Assembly: GCF_949628215.1 (NCBI RefSeq)
Contig: NC_134311.1
Location: forward strand, 78,114,090 to 78,178,089
DNA: 64,000 bases
Reading direction: 5' to 3'
Source: Phalacrocorax aristotelis
Lineage: Eukaryota; Chordata; Aves; Suliformes; Phalacrocoracidae
Positions 1 through 20,440 of the stretch are shown here, piece after piece. The notes under the pieces are model-generated. The model did no database searches. It was not told where the DNA came from and saw only the letters and a list, made by a program, of their open reading frames with translations. Each line of letters starts with the position of its first letter. Within the stretch, counting starts at the first letter, position 1. Position numbers and translations under genes: made by a program.

Positions 1-392
1 TAATGGGAGAGTGTGTAGCCTGGGCAGGCCACCAACAGCTGCAAACACATCAGTACAGATGTCTGGCAACACGGGAGACTGAATTATTAAACTACTCCTG
101 ATTCCTCTTTCTTTGCAGCAGAGAGTTCAAAATGTGAGCATCAAGCCCTGGGTACTATCACTGCCTCACAGCTGAGGATTCCTGGGCAGGGACTTCATAC
201 CACAGCACCAGCCGTGCAAGGAAAGAACAGTGTAAGAAAACAAGCTCCTCGTCAGTCACAAATCAAAGGTGTTTTAACATAGTGGACAGTTAAACATGAC
301 AGAAACTGAACTGGAAATACAAGGAGTAGAAGTAGTGCCACCACCTCACTTCCCAGGTTCAGCCCAACCCATTTTCAGAGGCAGCTCCATAC

Positions 393-3300
393 CTTTCTTT
401 CAAAAAGTCTTCAAACTCTTTGCAGTTCTTCCTGCTGTCGTTCAGGTGTTGAATGATACTGTCATAGCCAACTGTGCTTGTCAGATCCGTACTCTGAAAA
501 CACAAGAACAGGAGTCACATCCCTGTCCGTGCAGTCCATGGCCTCTGCCACCTCCAGCAGTGTTTGCACAAGCAGTGGCTCACCTGGGAGCAAGTGTGCA
601 AGTGCCTCTTTATGAAATAAGATCTTTTTCTTTTAGGGGTGAGAACAATGGTGCAGTCTGGGACAAGGCACTTTCATGACTTTCAGAGAACAGAGAAGCT
701 CAGTCCTACCACATCCTATGGCTCCCCCCCTGGCCTAAGCACAGCTGGCCACACAGCACATGGCATCTCCTCCAAGCAGCTTAGTTGTCAGCTCTAACTT
801 AATGAAATCAAACACTAAAACCCCTCCAAGTCTCTAGATACAGCCTGTCTTACTGCTGTTCCTCCCAGTTTCTGCAGACATGGAGATAGATCTTGGTTAG
901 CGTTGGCTTGCACTACTCTGGTCATTACCCTCATGTCTAGCTGTAGGAGCCTACATCTAGGCTGGAGGTGAATTTAGCAGACCTTTCTGCATGGAATTGC
1001 TCAGCTATGGGCTTGCCTCGCTGCCTCCACAGCAATGTATGGATGCACCCCATGGCTACTGCTGCAACAGCCTTCTCTTTGGCCTTGTGAAAAGCAATCC
1101 TGTCCCACTCACATAATTCAAAATACCACTGCAGAGACCATTTCCCTAAGTGCCAGGCCCTCCCCCACCACTGCTGTATGCCCCCAAATACATCCCACAG
1201 GGCTAGCTTCTTCACTCCCCACAAAACATCACAGCCATGGAGAGGTTCCTGCCTCTACCACCCACGGGGCCAAGTCCCATCTTCCAACCCAGGGCTCTCA
1301 GCCCTGCAGTGTTATTCGCACTTCCCATAGACTTCTGAAGGATCAGTACTTTCCTTTGAATTAGTTCTTAAAAACATACTGTACTGATGTTTATTTAAAA
1401 AAAAAAAAAAGATACATGCAAAGATACATGCAGCAATGATGTAGGTGGGCTAGGATTAAGGTTGACTACTTCTACCCCATTCTTTCTTCATACACATGCC
1501 TGGAAGCGCCTTAGGACAAAATGTGGATTTTTGACCTATGACTATTGAGGATTTACCACCCTGGGCCAAAAGCCGGGCTCCTAATGCTATGATAATACAA
1601 AGAGGTGCTCTGACCATGAGCTCTCCTTCTCTGGAAGAAGCCCGAAGCAGGTGCAGGGAGCTGAGCAGAAGGTGCTACCTCTCGTCTTCTGCAAAGACAG
1701 CGGTCAGTGTGCATAGAACAGCACATTAGGAGAAAAAAAATGTAGGGAAAGAGGCTGCAGAAAGGAGGCAATGGTAGGAGCAGATATGAAACTCATCAAA
1801 AGTTACACAAAGCTACAAACAGTTATTAAGAAGCTTGAAGAGGAATAATGGCAGGATGGAGAGATTGAGGAAATGGTTCAAAGCCAGTATGAGAGTATGC
1901 AGAGAACTGACATGAATGTGTGGGCAGCAGAAGGGGGGATTTCTCAGAATTTCGTACGTGGTGCAAGAAATGAGGAGGAACAGGGCTGGTATTTGTGATA
2001 AATTAAGGCCTTAATGATGTTAACTTCCCTAAGGAGTCAAGGACTTGAACGTCAGTGGCCAGAAAGTAAGAAGTGAAGTAGAGATCTGGTGGAGTGGGAC
2101 CTGCAGGAAATCTCTGGGTATCCCAGATCAGCTTTGCTCCATCTGTGGCATGCACAGAAAGAAAGGACTGTGGAGCAGGACCTAAGCAGAAACCAAAACA
2201 GTTTCTTTCAAAATCACAAACATCCCTCCAAAATGGGGTTATTAGTGACAAACCCACAACCAGTTCTCAGTTTGCGTCACGTCTTTGCTAAGTGGGTCTG
2301 TGAAAAAGGAAACACACTTGCACTGAAGTCAGTCTTCATGACCGTTGCAAAACACAGGAACGTCCTAACTTTACTTCCTATCCTCGGTTTCAAAGGAAAT
2401 AAAATGGATGTGGAGAACAACTGCTGGTCACTGCAAGCCCAGGCAGAACAGTGCCATCAGACCCACATCACTCTATGTCAGGGGGCACCTGAAGGCTCCT
2501 GCATCCCGCTCTGCTGCCTGGGACACTTGGGCTTCCTGTGCCAGGCAAAAGTGCCAGGGGAAAGAGTGGGAGCATCCATCAAAAAGCTCTGTATTTCATC
2601 ACTCTTCCTCCTCCAGTAGAAGGATTTAAATCCAGCACGTATGTTGCCTAAGCACGCAAAGCTGGACCAGACTTCACAGTGTAAGGTGTTACGTGAAACA
2701 TGGGAGGTGACAGAAAGAGTGGAGGTTTCCAGAAGAGCCGATTCCAGGCAGGAGGAGCTCCTGGCGCAGAAGGAGTGGCACAGGGTTGTATGCCATGAAA
2801 CCAGCCTTTGCAGCACCCTTCTGGGCAGATGCTGGCATGGAAAGAATAAAAAAGACCAGCATGATTGGCCATGGAATAATGTCCCAAAGGCAGGGCTGGC
2901 AGGGAGCAATGAAAGAGGAAGGGCAACGCAGCAAGCATAGAGACATGGGCACAGAGGACAAGACTTAAAGACATAATAACTAAGTCAAAGACAAGTATGG
3001 AGGATGGGGAGTTGCACCAAGCCCTCCCCAAACAGGGATGCAGGAGGATGAGTATCTCTCCCCCCACCCTGCAGCATACAGCTGTCCTGGTCCTTGCTGC
3101 TGGGCAGGGCTCTGAGCCCACATGCCATTTAAAGGACAGCCCATGGAAACTAAAACCAGATGACTTCAAGGTGACAAAGCAGCAGCTGATATTTCTCAAG
3201 CCCACGGGTCTCAGCAGGATGTGCCCCCCTTCCAAATCTGCTGCCCAGGTTTGCGCCATCCTCCCAATGGACTCAGTGAGGAGACGAAATTTGTGTGCTT

Positions 3301-6300
3301 GTTGTGATGTTTTGGGTTTTGTTTGCACTTTTAGCCAAGAGGAGCTAAAATGCTCTAGTGGGGTTCTGAAGCATGTTCTGACCTTGTGTGAGTCACAGCT
3401 GAAAGGAGAGCTGCTGAGCTTGACATTTCCACTTCCTACCCCAATCTACATGGAAAACCTCCTCCAGACACCCACCCTACAAAGCTAATGGAATGGGAGA
3501 ATCATAGACTCATAGAATTGTTTAGGCTGGAAAAGAAACTTAACATCATCAAGTCCAAACGTTAACCCAACAGTGCCAGTCCACCACTAAACCATGTCCC
3601 CAGGCACCACATCTACATGTCTTTTAAATACCCCCCCAGGGACGGTGACTCCCCCACCTCTCTGGGCAGCCTGTGCCAGGGCCTGACCCCTCTGGCAGGG
3701 AAGGCATTTCCCCTCATCTCCAACCTAAACCTCCCCTGACGCAGCTTGAGGCCGTTCCCTCTCGTCCTGTCCCTGGTGACTTGGGAGCAGAGACCAGCCC
3801 CCCCCTCACTCCAGCCCCTCTCAGGCAGCTGCAGAGATCGAGAAGGGCTCCCCTCAGCCCCCTCTTCTCCAGGCTAAACCCCTCCAGCCCCCCCAGCCGC
3901 CCCCCAGCACACTTGTGCTCCAGACCCTGCCCCAGCCCCGCTGCCCTTCTCTGGACACGCTCCAGCCCCTCAAGGCCCTTCTTGTCCCGAGGGGCCCAAA
4001 CCTGAGCCCAGCATTCGAGGTGGGGCCTCCCCAGTGCCGAGCACAGGGGCCCCATCCCTGCCCGGCTCCTGCTGGCCACACCAGTGCTGACACAAGCCCG
4101 GGGGCTGGTGGCCTCCTTGGCCACCTGGGCACTGCTGGCTCATGCCCAGCCGGCTGTCAGCCAGCACCCCCAGGGCCTTCTCCACCGGGCACTTCCCAGC
4201 CCCTCTGCCCCAGGCCTGGGGCGTTGCCTGGGGTTGGTGTGACCCAAGGGCAGGACCCAGCACTTGGCCTTGTTGAACCTCACACAACCGGCCTCAGACC
4301 ATCGATGCAGCCTGTCCAGGTCCCTCTGCAGAGCCTTCCTGCCCTCGAGCAGTCTATCCCAACCTTCCCAAAAATATAAGGTCTGGGACACTGCACTGCT
4401 CATGGTCCATCGCTTGAAAGATCTTTATTTATGTAGAGCTCTTAGTATCTCTCCTCAGTCTTATCTGCTCAGAAAAACACAGCAGAAATCAGATGACTGT
4501 TTTAGTAGTTGGAAACACTGTGCAACAATAAATGGCTGTGTTATTCCTGCTCATAGTTAGTACACCCTCAGAATCACTCAGGGTCCTGCAGAGGTTGCTG
4601 AGACCAAGAAAAATGCTTGTGCTGGTGCCTGCAGGGAGCAGGGTGAGGAGACAGGCACATGCTGCCAGAGGCTGCAGTTCCTACCCATCCTGTGACTAGG
4701 TGGGTACAACAGGGCAGACAAAACTCATCACAGGGAAGAAGAGGACTTGCTGCAAATTCACCCACCTGAGAATGGTATCCTGCAAAAAAAGCAGCTTTTT
4801 GATTAACAATTTTCCATTTGAAGTATTTTTCCCCTCTGCCAACACATCTACCCTGCTCATACCAGTAACACAGAAAACAATGGACCGTCCCGCCACAATG
4901 CAATTACTTCTTCCTGTAAAACCCACCTTGTTCCTGTCAAACAACGACCTGAGGATTTCATAACACTGCTGATAAACTCCGCCAAGCCAGTTGTCATTTA
5001 GAGAAGGACAAGCAGGCATAAAGGGAAGTGAAACTGTCCAGCCAGTGTCACGTCGCGAGTCAGCAGCGGGGGATGAACCCAGGAACCCTGGGGCTGGCAG
5101 CCCCTCCTGTCCCCCAACAGCGGGGAAGAGTAAAAGTTTATCTCCAGGCAGTCTCATGAGGCTAAAAAAAGTCATGGCAATGAAGAAGAAATATAGCTGG
5201 TCACAGCCCTGACAAAATACCAAAATACATCTGTAACCCGTGGTAGTGGGTTCCTCTGCAGACACAGGCGCTCCTTTGCCCCGCAGCGAGGAGCAAAGCA
5301 CTTATCTTCCCCAGGCTTTGTTTCTGCCATTGCAAAAAGAGATGCAACAGCTCTTTCCTATGTGTTTGGGGTGGGGGGAAGAAGTGTTTGCAGACACTTT
5401 TTTGCAAAGTTAAAAAATTAAATATGCCAGTGCAGCTTTTACTGCAGGTGACTTGCCTGAGCCATGGATTGTTTTAGTAGCATCACCTTTCTTGGCATGA
5501 GAAATAAATATCTGGGAGTGCCTAAAAGATTTGGATACCTAAGTCTTATTTTCAAAAATTGCTCGACCATACCAACCTCAGTGAGAGTCAACAGGGCTCA
5601 GTCTCCAGCATCACTTGCTTATTTTTTAAATATTTTGCCAAATGCTTCTTTTTAATGCACCCTGGAACACCCTGCAGAGAGCAGAGCTATTACATCGGTC
5701 TCATTAAAAACAAAACTGACTCTCCAAGTTACAGGCAGTAAGACAAGAGATCAAATTTAAAGTGTGATTTAGGATGATAATAATTTCTATTTTTCCCATA
5801 TAGTTTTACAGGTGCCTACAAGGACCAAATGATGAGAACCAAAGCTTTGCTATCAGGTTACCCGAAATACTCTGCAAAAACAGGCTTGGGGAAAACCAAG
5901 CACATGCAAAGAAAATTATTAAAGTGAAAGAAGAGACCTCGCAGAATAAAAGAAGAACAGCAGGTTGCAAAAACAAATGAAAATAAAACCCCATACTTGC
6001 TCAACTCACAGCAATTGCCACAGGCACTGCAGGAGGAAACAAATACCATCCTTGGCGTATTTTTATTTTTGCACAGCACTTCTGCACACAGCTGCAGGCA
6101 TCTATGGACTTCAGTCCCTGGGCAAGCAGGAGCTGGGGTAGGATGCTAAAGGGCATCCCTTTATTTAAGGGAATTTATCATCTGTGAAGAGACCTAAGAG
6201 CATGAGCAAACTCTAATACAGACAACAAGCTCGCAGTGTGCTTTCCCAATGCAGCACGTCGTGAGCATTACTCCATGAAAATCAGCAGGGACCAGATAGA

Positions 6301-8305
6301 CACGCATCCCACCAAAGAAGCCAGAACTGATGGGGATCAGTCCCCAGATGAGGCTTGAGGCACAGCCCCACCGCCCCAGCAGAGCAGGGAGGGCTGGAGC
6401 TTAGCCCCACAAAGAAATTCAGCAGTTGCTGTTCACAACCCATCCCGTTTCAAAGCTGGAAGCTGCAATATACTGAAAATGGCTCGGCTTTTGAGGAATT
6501 TGGTTATTTTTCAGTCTTTGTCCCATCAATTGGAGCATCCCTCCCGTGGAGCCCTCCCAAAATCTCTCCTTTCCCACTGGGCTGTTCTGACCACTGCAAA
6601 GTCACTTGCCCTGATAAAGAAGAGTTCTCCTTCCTTTTTTTGGCTTAAGCAAAGTAATGTAAGATGAAAAATTACTGGAGGAAGTTTGAGCTCTCTCACA
6701 GCACTTAACAGCAAACCAAAGCCAGATAAGCAGCCCTCCACACCTCGTCTACATTTGGTTTTTTCTGCTCATGTCTCGCTCCCCCACCTCCCTCCTCAGC
6801 TCTTGCAGCTGATGCACAGTCACTGATACATGGCGTGGAGACTGATTGGGGTGGTACCTGCCTTTTCCATGAGCCAAATGACCTCAGCAGGGCCTCGATC
6901 TCTCCACTGAGTCACATCCATCATGATCCCTTCCAACCTCTGCCCCAGCTGCCTGCTCCAGGCACATTTCCTTGGTCGGGCGAGTTGAAGCACACAGGCT
7001 TCGGAAAGGAAAAAGTCAAGCAAAATCCCTGGCAGCACCAGTAGTTTTGGGCTCCCCGAGAACTGGGGTTATTCAGTGAACAGCCATGTTTCAAATATAG
7101 GGGATTGGGCAGGAGCGAGGACCCCATCCAATGCCCCAGGTCCTCCTCACCTTGGCAGCTTGGGGCAGCTCCTGACACAGTATTTTCTCCCACTGAGCCC
7201 TCTCCTCCAGGATCCTCCCTCAAAAAGCACCACGCACAGTGGGAACAAACCAGGCAGTGTTAGTCAAAGCCAGCCCGACAGCAAGGACCTCTTCTTCGAT
7301 CCAGCATACACTGAAGCATGGTAAACTCTGTCTACTCAGCGCTCCTGCCATCACAGTTATTCCCCCCATGCTGGGGGATGCTGCCACCACCTTGCATCCC
7401 TCCCCTCCTGCACGTTTGCAAAGCAAAGGGAGCACCATGGATATTTCTCGGGCAATGTATAGCTGAGAAACAGCTGCCACATGCAAAGCTGGCTTTATTT
7501 TCCAAGCCGGGCTCAAAACCTATATGGGATTCACATATCTGACGGCGCTATGCCAGGTAACACGCTAACGATGCTGGCCAAGACTGCTGTACTGCATTCA
7601 GCCCTCTTAATCCACAACAGGCTGCAGCCCCAACCCCAGCGCCAACTCCTGCTGGGACCCATGTGCCTTCCCCTCGTCTTGTAAGACAAGAGCTGCTTCC
7701 CAGGCACCGTCTGGGAAACCCTGAGTGCCGCCATTCACAGATGGGGATTTTCAGCTCCAAAAGCCAAAGTTTTGTAATACATTTTGTGGTTGCCAGTACC
7801 TGGGACGAAGGCCTGCACACTAAGAGGAACTGAGCAGCCACAGAACTGATGCTCTGCAGCAGATAAGTGGCTATTCAACACTTCTCCATTCCCAAAAGCA
7901 CAGTTCAGACTCAAAAGAATAAATTGCGGCTTTCCGTGAACCGTAGCTTTTCCGCGACAGCTCAGCAGCAGCACACCAAAGGGCTCGCTCCTCGCTCGGG
8001 ATTAGCTTGACATTAAAGGACCCTTCCTGGGGTCATGGTGCCTCCAAGTAGGTCCCCGGGGACCAGTTAATACTGTTAAACCCTGAGCACAGCACTGACT
8101 TCCTCCAGCAGCGCAGCAGCAGCCCACCGGGGCATATTTTGGCTGCACGGGGCAGGTTGCAAAGCCACAGCTCTCGGGACACGCGTGGGCGGGCAGTACC
8201 TGCCGGGAGATGCTCCAAGCCTTCAGCAAAATCACCCCAGGATCGCAAAGGCGGCTTTGAAACCATCCCTGACCAGGGAGGGGTGACCCCCCGCGACCCA
8301 GCTGT

Positions 8306-8340
<35 letters not shown>

Positions 8341-8429
8341 CAGCTCCGGCTGGGTCCTGCCCCGCGCCCCCCGGGCCCACCGTGCCCCCTTCTCACCCAG
8401 AAGTTGTCCCTGAACCGCCCCTCCCGCAT
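393..8429 (-). CDS. PSTPIP2: PSTPIP2, 5' part only (coding exons 1 and 2; rest lies left of the window)
   Basis: PSTPIP2 is an F-BAR membrane-curving adaptor that links PEST-type tyrosine phosphatases to the actin cytoskeleton in myeloid cells. Two coding exons are visible on the minus strand. Exon 1 is 8397-8429: ATG followed by [10 protein letters not shown], then a GTGAGA donor; the human protein begins MTRSLFKGNFW. Exon 2 is 393-493: it follows a TTTTCAG acceptor, starts [11 protein letters not shown] and ends in EDFLKE plus two bases of an Arg codon before a GTATGG donor. This matches the start of the human F-BAR domain (SADILSTIGYD...EDFLKER), including the split Arg codon. Both exons join in frame (phase 0). 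Intron 1 is about 7.9 kb and holds one CR1 copy. Positions 1-392 are the beginning of intron 2, with nothing else recognised. The remaining F-BAR exons lie beyond the left edge. The identification is firm; the 5' UTR limit is unknown. Confidence 0.9.
3498..4360 (-). mobile_element. CR1 LINE, 5'-truncated, group A
   Basis: The left edge reads AGAATCATAGACTCATAGAA, the reverse complement of a CR1 3' tail, so the element runs on the minus strand. The interior matches the copies at 20812-21584 and 39610-40126 almost base for base over several hundred bases. The reverse strand carries broken remains of the reverse transcriptase C-terminal region (for example RFNKAKC near 4270). It has no intact ORF2 and is a dead copy inside PSTPIP2 intron 1. 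Confidence 0.9.
8307..8338. repeat. (AC)16 microsatellite
   Basis: Sixteen uninterrupted AC units. On the PSTPIP2 strand this is a (GT)16 tract about 57 bases into intron 1 from the exon 1 donor. It is probably polymorphic in length. Confidence 0.97.
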
Positions 8430-8800
8430 GCTGCCGCCGCCGCCGCCGCGCTCCGCTGCAGCCGCCGCTCCCAGGGCCGCCCCGTCCCGCCCGGTCCCAC
8501 CCCGCGGCGTGGTGTCCCCACCCCGTCCCCACCCCGCCGGCTGCCGCGGGGCTTCGCGAATGCCCGTGGGTTTGGGGAGCGGGGCGCAGTGCTGCAGGGA
8601 GCACCTCTCCCCGCGGCAGGTGGGTGGGATCCGTGGGGATGAGAGGCTCGGGGTAGGGAGAAACCCACCCGAGACGGTCCAACCCGGCTGACCCGCGCGG
8701 TTTCACGAAGGAAACACGGAGCGCGACGAGCATCACGGCCGGTGGCTGCACAGCCGCGCCCCTGCGGCCCGCAGCGCCTGCCCCACCTGGCCTGGCCAGA
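8397..8800 (-). promoter_or_regulatory. PSTPIP2 CpG-rich promoter and 5' UTR
   Basis: GC- and CpG-dense sequence surrounds and precedes the PSTPIP2 start codon, including a (CCG)n-like stretch at about 8431-8450 just upstream of the ATG. No TATA box is evident. The transcription start cannot be placed from sequence alone. The next kilobase to the right loses the CpG density. Confidence 0.65.
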
Positions 8801-10271
8801 GGTTTGACGGAGTATTTTGGGAAGGTTTCACCATTTCAGCTATTCTTATCCTTAGCTGATTCTGGGACACTGCCTGAGAGGAGATGCCGGGTGAGCAACC
8901 TCTGACCTGTTCTTAAAAAAAGATGAAAGCAGATGAGAGGGGACACTATGTGCCGGAAAGCCTGAATCACACCCGCTGCCGCTGCTTTAACACAGGGACA
9001 GCTAAAGCAGCCCAGTCACATCAAAAAAAAAGCATTTTCCACTTACTGAAATAAATCCGCTCGGTTGTGCCCTGAGGCCACTGCCACTTGGCAAACGTTT
9101 CTGGGGTTTATACTGATGAACGCGGGTTTGCACAGATTTTGCTTTCAGTGTAAGCGGCTGCAGCCCCTGCCCCGGCAGCAGAGGTAGTGTCACACCTGTC
9201 TTTCAGATACGAATCAAATCTGCCTGGCTGCAAACGCACCAAATACTCCAAGGCGTGAATCCTGCAATAAATCTTCACATTTTTCTCCATCTGATCTGAC
9301 TCTACTGCAGGATCTGACTGCTTCAGGACAGGAGGATAAGCCCGAGTTTGGTTGAGACCCAAAGCGAGCAGGACAGAGGCGCGTGGGTCAGCCGCACATC
9401 GCGGCTTTGGTGTCACCTGTGCAGAGAGCGGGTGTTATCGCGGCGCTGGCAGTTACGTGTCACAGGACACCGTGCTGGAAATACGCATTTCTGGGACCTT
9501 TCTGTGATTTTCTGAACCGGCTGTTGAGCTGATTTAGCTGGATGAACTCTGTGTGCGTGCCTCCCACGGCAGAGGGCACAAACCCCCCGCCACGGATCCA
9601 CGCCGTCACGACCCACTCGGTATTTCTCTGCTTCCCAGCACCACCCCGTGGCCGGGGCAGCCCACCGCACCTCTTGCGACTTGTGACCGATCCTTCAAGC
9701 ACCCCTCTGCGCTTCTGTCTGACCACACTCACCTATCACACGGTGCTTTAATGAGGAAATTACCGCTTTCTTAAGTCACAGCGGCAACAGGGCAGAAATC
9801 AGAACTTTGGAGCGTTTAGCTGGTACCAACCGCAAACACATTGCGGCGCGATTTTGGGCTAAGACACCCCTAAGCTTGGTGCTAACTACAGCAGTATGTA
9901 AGTAAAACAGGACATGGCAATATCAGCAAGTAACGGGGGTTTGGTGGCCGTGGGAGAACAGAATAGCGAGGTGTAGAGGCTGTGCTGGAAGGGGCCAGTG
10001 ACACGGAAAGGCTCTGCCGCAGTACTCCTCCGCGCCTGTGAAGCTCCCAGGGACCTGTTCTGGAGCTGAGCATAGAGGAAACAAGGCTGCGAAAGAAGGA
10101 ACTCCACAGGAAGCCCTCCTCCAGGAGGGGAGCGCTGTTTGAACATGCCAGCTCTTCCCAGAAAGACAACCCACACTTCTGGACTAAAAATAAGCGTTTA
10201 TTTTTTCCTGTACTGCAGAGCAAGGGCCATTAACAGAGAAGCTTGTTAGCCTGGAGCTGAGTGAAGGGTTT
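8801..10271. other. Intergenic spacer upstream of PSTPIP2
   Basis: Between the PSTPIP2 promoter and the first CR1 of the spacer. Short open frames occur on both strands but none resembles a known protein or has splice context. I see no RNA gene or clear repeat here. Confidence 0.5.
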
Positions 10272-10715
10272 ACAGAATCCCAGAGTGGCGGGGGCTGGAA
10301 GGGACCCCTGGAGCTCACCCCGTCCCACCCCCTGCTGGAGCAGGCACCCCCAGAGCAGGGGCACAGGGCCGCGTCCAGGCGGGGGGTGAATGTCTCCAGG
10401 GAAGGGACCCCACAGCCTCTCTGGGCAGTCTGTGCCCCTGCTCTGGCACCCGCACAGCAAAGGGGTTTCTCCTCATGTTCAGGGGGAACTTCCCGTGTTC
10501 CAGCTTGTGCCCGTGGCCCCTTGGCCTGGCGTTGGGCACCACTGAAAAGAGCCCGGCCCCATCGCCCTGACACCCGCCCTTCAGATATTTATAGGCATCG
10601 ATGAGATCCCCCCTCAGGCTTCTCTTCTCCAGGCTGAACAAGCCCAGGTCTCTCAGCCTTTCCTCACCAGGGAGGTGCTCCAGGCCCCTGAACATCTTCA
10701 TAACACTCCGCTGGC
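10272..10715 (-). mobile_element. CR1 LINE 3' fragment, group D
   Basis: Begins ACAGAATCCCAGAGTGGC and continues with the typical CR1 tail (GGGGGCTGGAAGGGACCCC) in reverse orientation. Minus-strand translation around 10600-10680 gives [16 protein letters not shown], the conserved CR1 ORF2 C-terminal peptide. The internal sequence differs clearly from the other copies in the window, so it belongs to another subfamily. Truncated at its 5' end (right side). Confidence 0.85.
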
Positions 10716-10900
10716 CACGATGACCAGGGGACTTGAGCATCCCCCTTGTGAGGAAAGACTGAGAAACTTAGATGAAGACCAAGAGGCTTAGATGAAATGT
10801 TTCCAGCTGCTTGCCCCACAGCAGGTTTGAACATGGAGACAGGATGCTCCTGCAAAGGAAGCTGACTGGGGACTGAGCCAACGGCCCCACAGAAGTCCTA

Positions 10901-11770
10901 CAATCACAGTTTGGGTGGGAAGGCAGCCTTCAAGGCCACCCAGTCCAACCCCTCAGCTCTGAGCAGGGACATCTTCAACTAGATCAGGTTGCTCAGAGCC
11001 CCGTCGTGCCTGGCCTTGAGTGTGTCCAGGGATGGGGCACTGACCACCTCTCGGGGCAACCTGGGACAGGGTTTCACCACCCTCAGTGTAATGTTTGCCT
11101 TATATCCAGTCTAGATCTACCCTCCTTTAGTTTAAAACCATCACCCCTTGTCCTGTCACAGCAGGCCTTGCTAAAGAGGTCACCCCCATCCCTCCTACAG
11201 CCCCCCTTTCAGCACTGAAAGGCCACCATAGGGTCCCCCCGCAGCCTTCCCTTCCCCAGGCTGAACAACCCCAGCTCTCCCAGCCTCTCCTCGCAGCAGG
11301 GGGGCTCCAGCCCTCGGAGCATTTCTGTGCCCCCTCTGGCCCCGCTCCAACAGCCCCGTGTCTGTCCCGTGCTGAGGAGCCCCAAGCTGGAGGCGGCGCT
11401 GCAGGGGGGTCTCACAGAGCAGGGCAGGGGGGCAGGACCCCCTCCCTCGCCCTGCTGCCCGCGCTGGGGGATGCAGCCCAGGGCACAGTCTGCAAGCGCA
11501 CACTGCTGGCTCATGTCCAGCTTTTCATCCCCCAGCACCCCCAAGTCCTTCTCCTCAGGGCTGCTCTCAACACCTCTATCCCCCAGGCTGCACTGATACG
11601 GGGCGACCCTGCACTTGGCCTTGTTGAACCTCATGAGGTTCTCACAGGCCCTCCTCTCCAGCCTGTCCAGGTCCCTCTGGATGACATCCCGTCCTTCTGG
11701 TGTGTCACCTACACCACTCAGCTTGGTGTCATCTGCATCTGGTGTCATCCTGATCATAGTAACTGCGGAG
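10901..11770 (-). mobile_element. CR1 LINE, 5'-truncated, group B
   Basis: A CR1 whose 3' region begins near CAATCACAGTTTGGGTGGGA. The minus strand encodes recognisable reverse transcriptase remnants: [17 protein letters not shown] near 11700-11750 (the RT active-site ADD box region), then LMRFNKAKC and [17 protein letters not shown]. No full ORF2. Closely related to the copy at 48938-49368. Confidence 0.88.
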
Positions 11771-12500
11771 CAGAGGCTCACTGAGGATTAACGACCTAGT
11801 TCCAGTGTACCTGGTAAAGCTGAACACATCACACCAAGCAGAAAGACTTTAATCTGAGCCTTCCCACATCCCAGATACAAGTTCTAACAATGGGGCCTTG
11901 TACCTCACATAGCTCCCAGAAAGTCAGGAAGTTAAACAGATGCTGGGGTGTATAACCTCCCCCGCAAAGCACTAACAACTGCAAAGTTCACTGAGAACTA
12001 CAGAGGACGGTGGCACTTGTATCACTGTGACAGCTACATGTGCAGTTGTCCCAGGACACAAGGACAGCCAGTTCTGAAAGAACGCACCTGCTGAAAGCCA
12101 GACACCAGGACCAGCTAGGCCGCAGTTCTAAGAAACTATGCCACAGTATCACTGTTAAAGAACACTGTGAGGGCCACTTAGTTACCACCCGTGACCTGAC
12201 AGCGTAAACGGCTTCGCCAGTTGCGCACCTTCCTCTGAGATCAGCTGAAAAGGGTAAAACCAGGAAGAGCGGCCCTCAGCTCTGTCACGACGGGAGCTGC
12301 AGCCTCAGCCACAGGTTCCAGCCGTGACCCCTGCCCGTTCCCCTAAGGGCACTCTGATCCACCCAACCCTGCTGAGACAGCCTCTGATTTTTCAGTTTCT
12401 TTAGCAAGCATGTGCCCAGGGGAGTTTAACTCTGTGGTTCTAAAGGTGTGTGTTGCTCAAGTAGCCAACCAGAAAGGTGGTAACCTAGAAGAGAATATAC
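11771..12500. other. Intergenic spacer downstream of ATP5F1A
   Basis: Between the CR1 copy and the ATP5F1A polyadenylation signal. No coding exon, RNA gene or repeat was recognised. Confidence 0.5.
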
Positions 12501-12521
12501 AAGCCTTTTTACGTGGAAACT

Positions 12522-12527
12522 TTTATT
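12522..12527 (-). terminator. ATP5F1A polyadenylation signal (AATAAA)
   Basis: AATAAA on the minus strand, about 100 bases after the expected ATP5F1A stop codon at 12630-12632. It is the first canonical hexamer on that strand after the stop and fits a short 3' UTR. Confidence 0.7.
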
Positions 12528-12629
12528 CTCACCGAGATCTGTACATTCAAGTCACACATACTTTTAAGTCTTTGATGGAGCTGGAGCACAGGATCACGAC
12601 AACAGCCTAGTCTGTTTGAACAGTATGAG

Positions 12630-20102
<7,473 letters not shown>

Positions 20103-20440
20103 GATGGCGGCGGCGGCGGCGTCTGACAGGAGAAAGGTGCAGCAAATGCAGGAGGCTGCCGGCCCCGCGTTCTCTCCACAAAATGGCGGCGGCGCGCTCC
20201 GCCCCTTTGAGCGGTGAAGCCACGCCCACGGCGCGGGGCGGGGCGGGGCGGGGAAATGCTTCCCCCGGCACCCCCGCTGTCCCGGCGCCTCCGAGCGATG
20301 AGGGAAAATGTAATTATAAATAAAATTATTACAAAAAAGACTCCGAAACGGGGCTTTTAGAAAAATACCCCGTTTGGGCAGGTGCCCTTGAAATGGCCCT
20401 TGGCGGGCGGAAGGGGCGGGGATCGGCGGCGGTAACATCC
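20103..20440 (-). promoter_or_regulatory. ATP5F1A CpG promoter with YY1-like and GC boxes
   Basis: CpG-dense sequence upstream of the ATP5F1A ATG. AAAATGGCGGC at 20180-20190 and the ATGATGGCGGCGG around the start codon fit the YY1 consensus. A four-unit GGGGC run at 20235-20253 forms overlapping Sp1-type GC boxes. No TATA box. This is a typical TATA-less nuclear promoter of an oxidative phosphorylation gene. Its natural partner, the HAUS1 promoter, is now about 8.3 kb to the right beyond retroelements. Confidence 0.75.

Larger units (their letters stand above)
494..8396 (-). other. PSTPIP2 intron 1
   Basis: No further PSTPIP2 exon was recognised between exons 1 and 2. The open frames here (for example 2089-2619 plus and 2648-3328 minus) overlap each other on both strands, show no family resemblance and have no splice context. 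The only structured content seen is a CR1 LINE at about 3498-4360, a run of 14 A at 1397-1410, and an (AC)16 microsatellite at 8307-8338. Confidence 0.7.

Noticed and set aside
2089-2619. Plus-strand open frame of 176 codons in PSTPIP2 intron 1
   Set aside because: Same reasons as above; composition is that of non-coding sequence.
2648-3328. Minus-strand open frame of 226 codons in PSTPIP2 intron 1
   Set aside because: No recognisable domain, overlapping frames on both strands and no splice or promoter context.
8002-8751. Minus-strand open frame of 249 codons over the PSTPIP2 promoter
   Set aside because: It reads through the (GT)n repeat in several frames at once and has no resemblance to a known protein; only the 11-codon exon 1 fits PSTPIP2.
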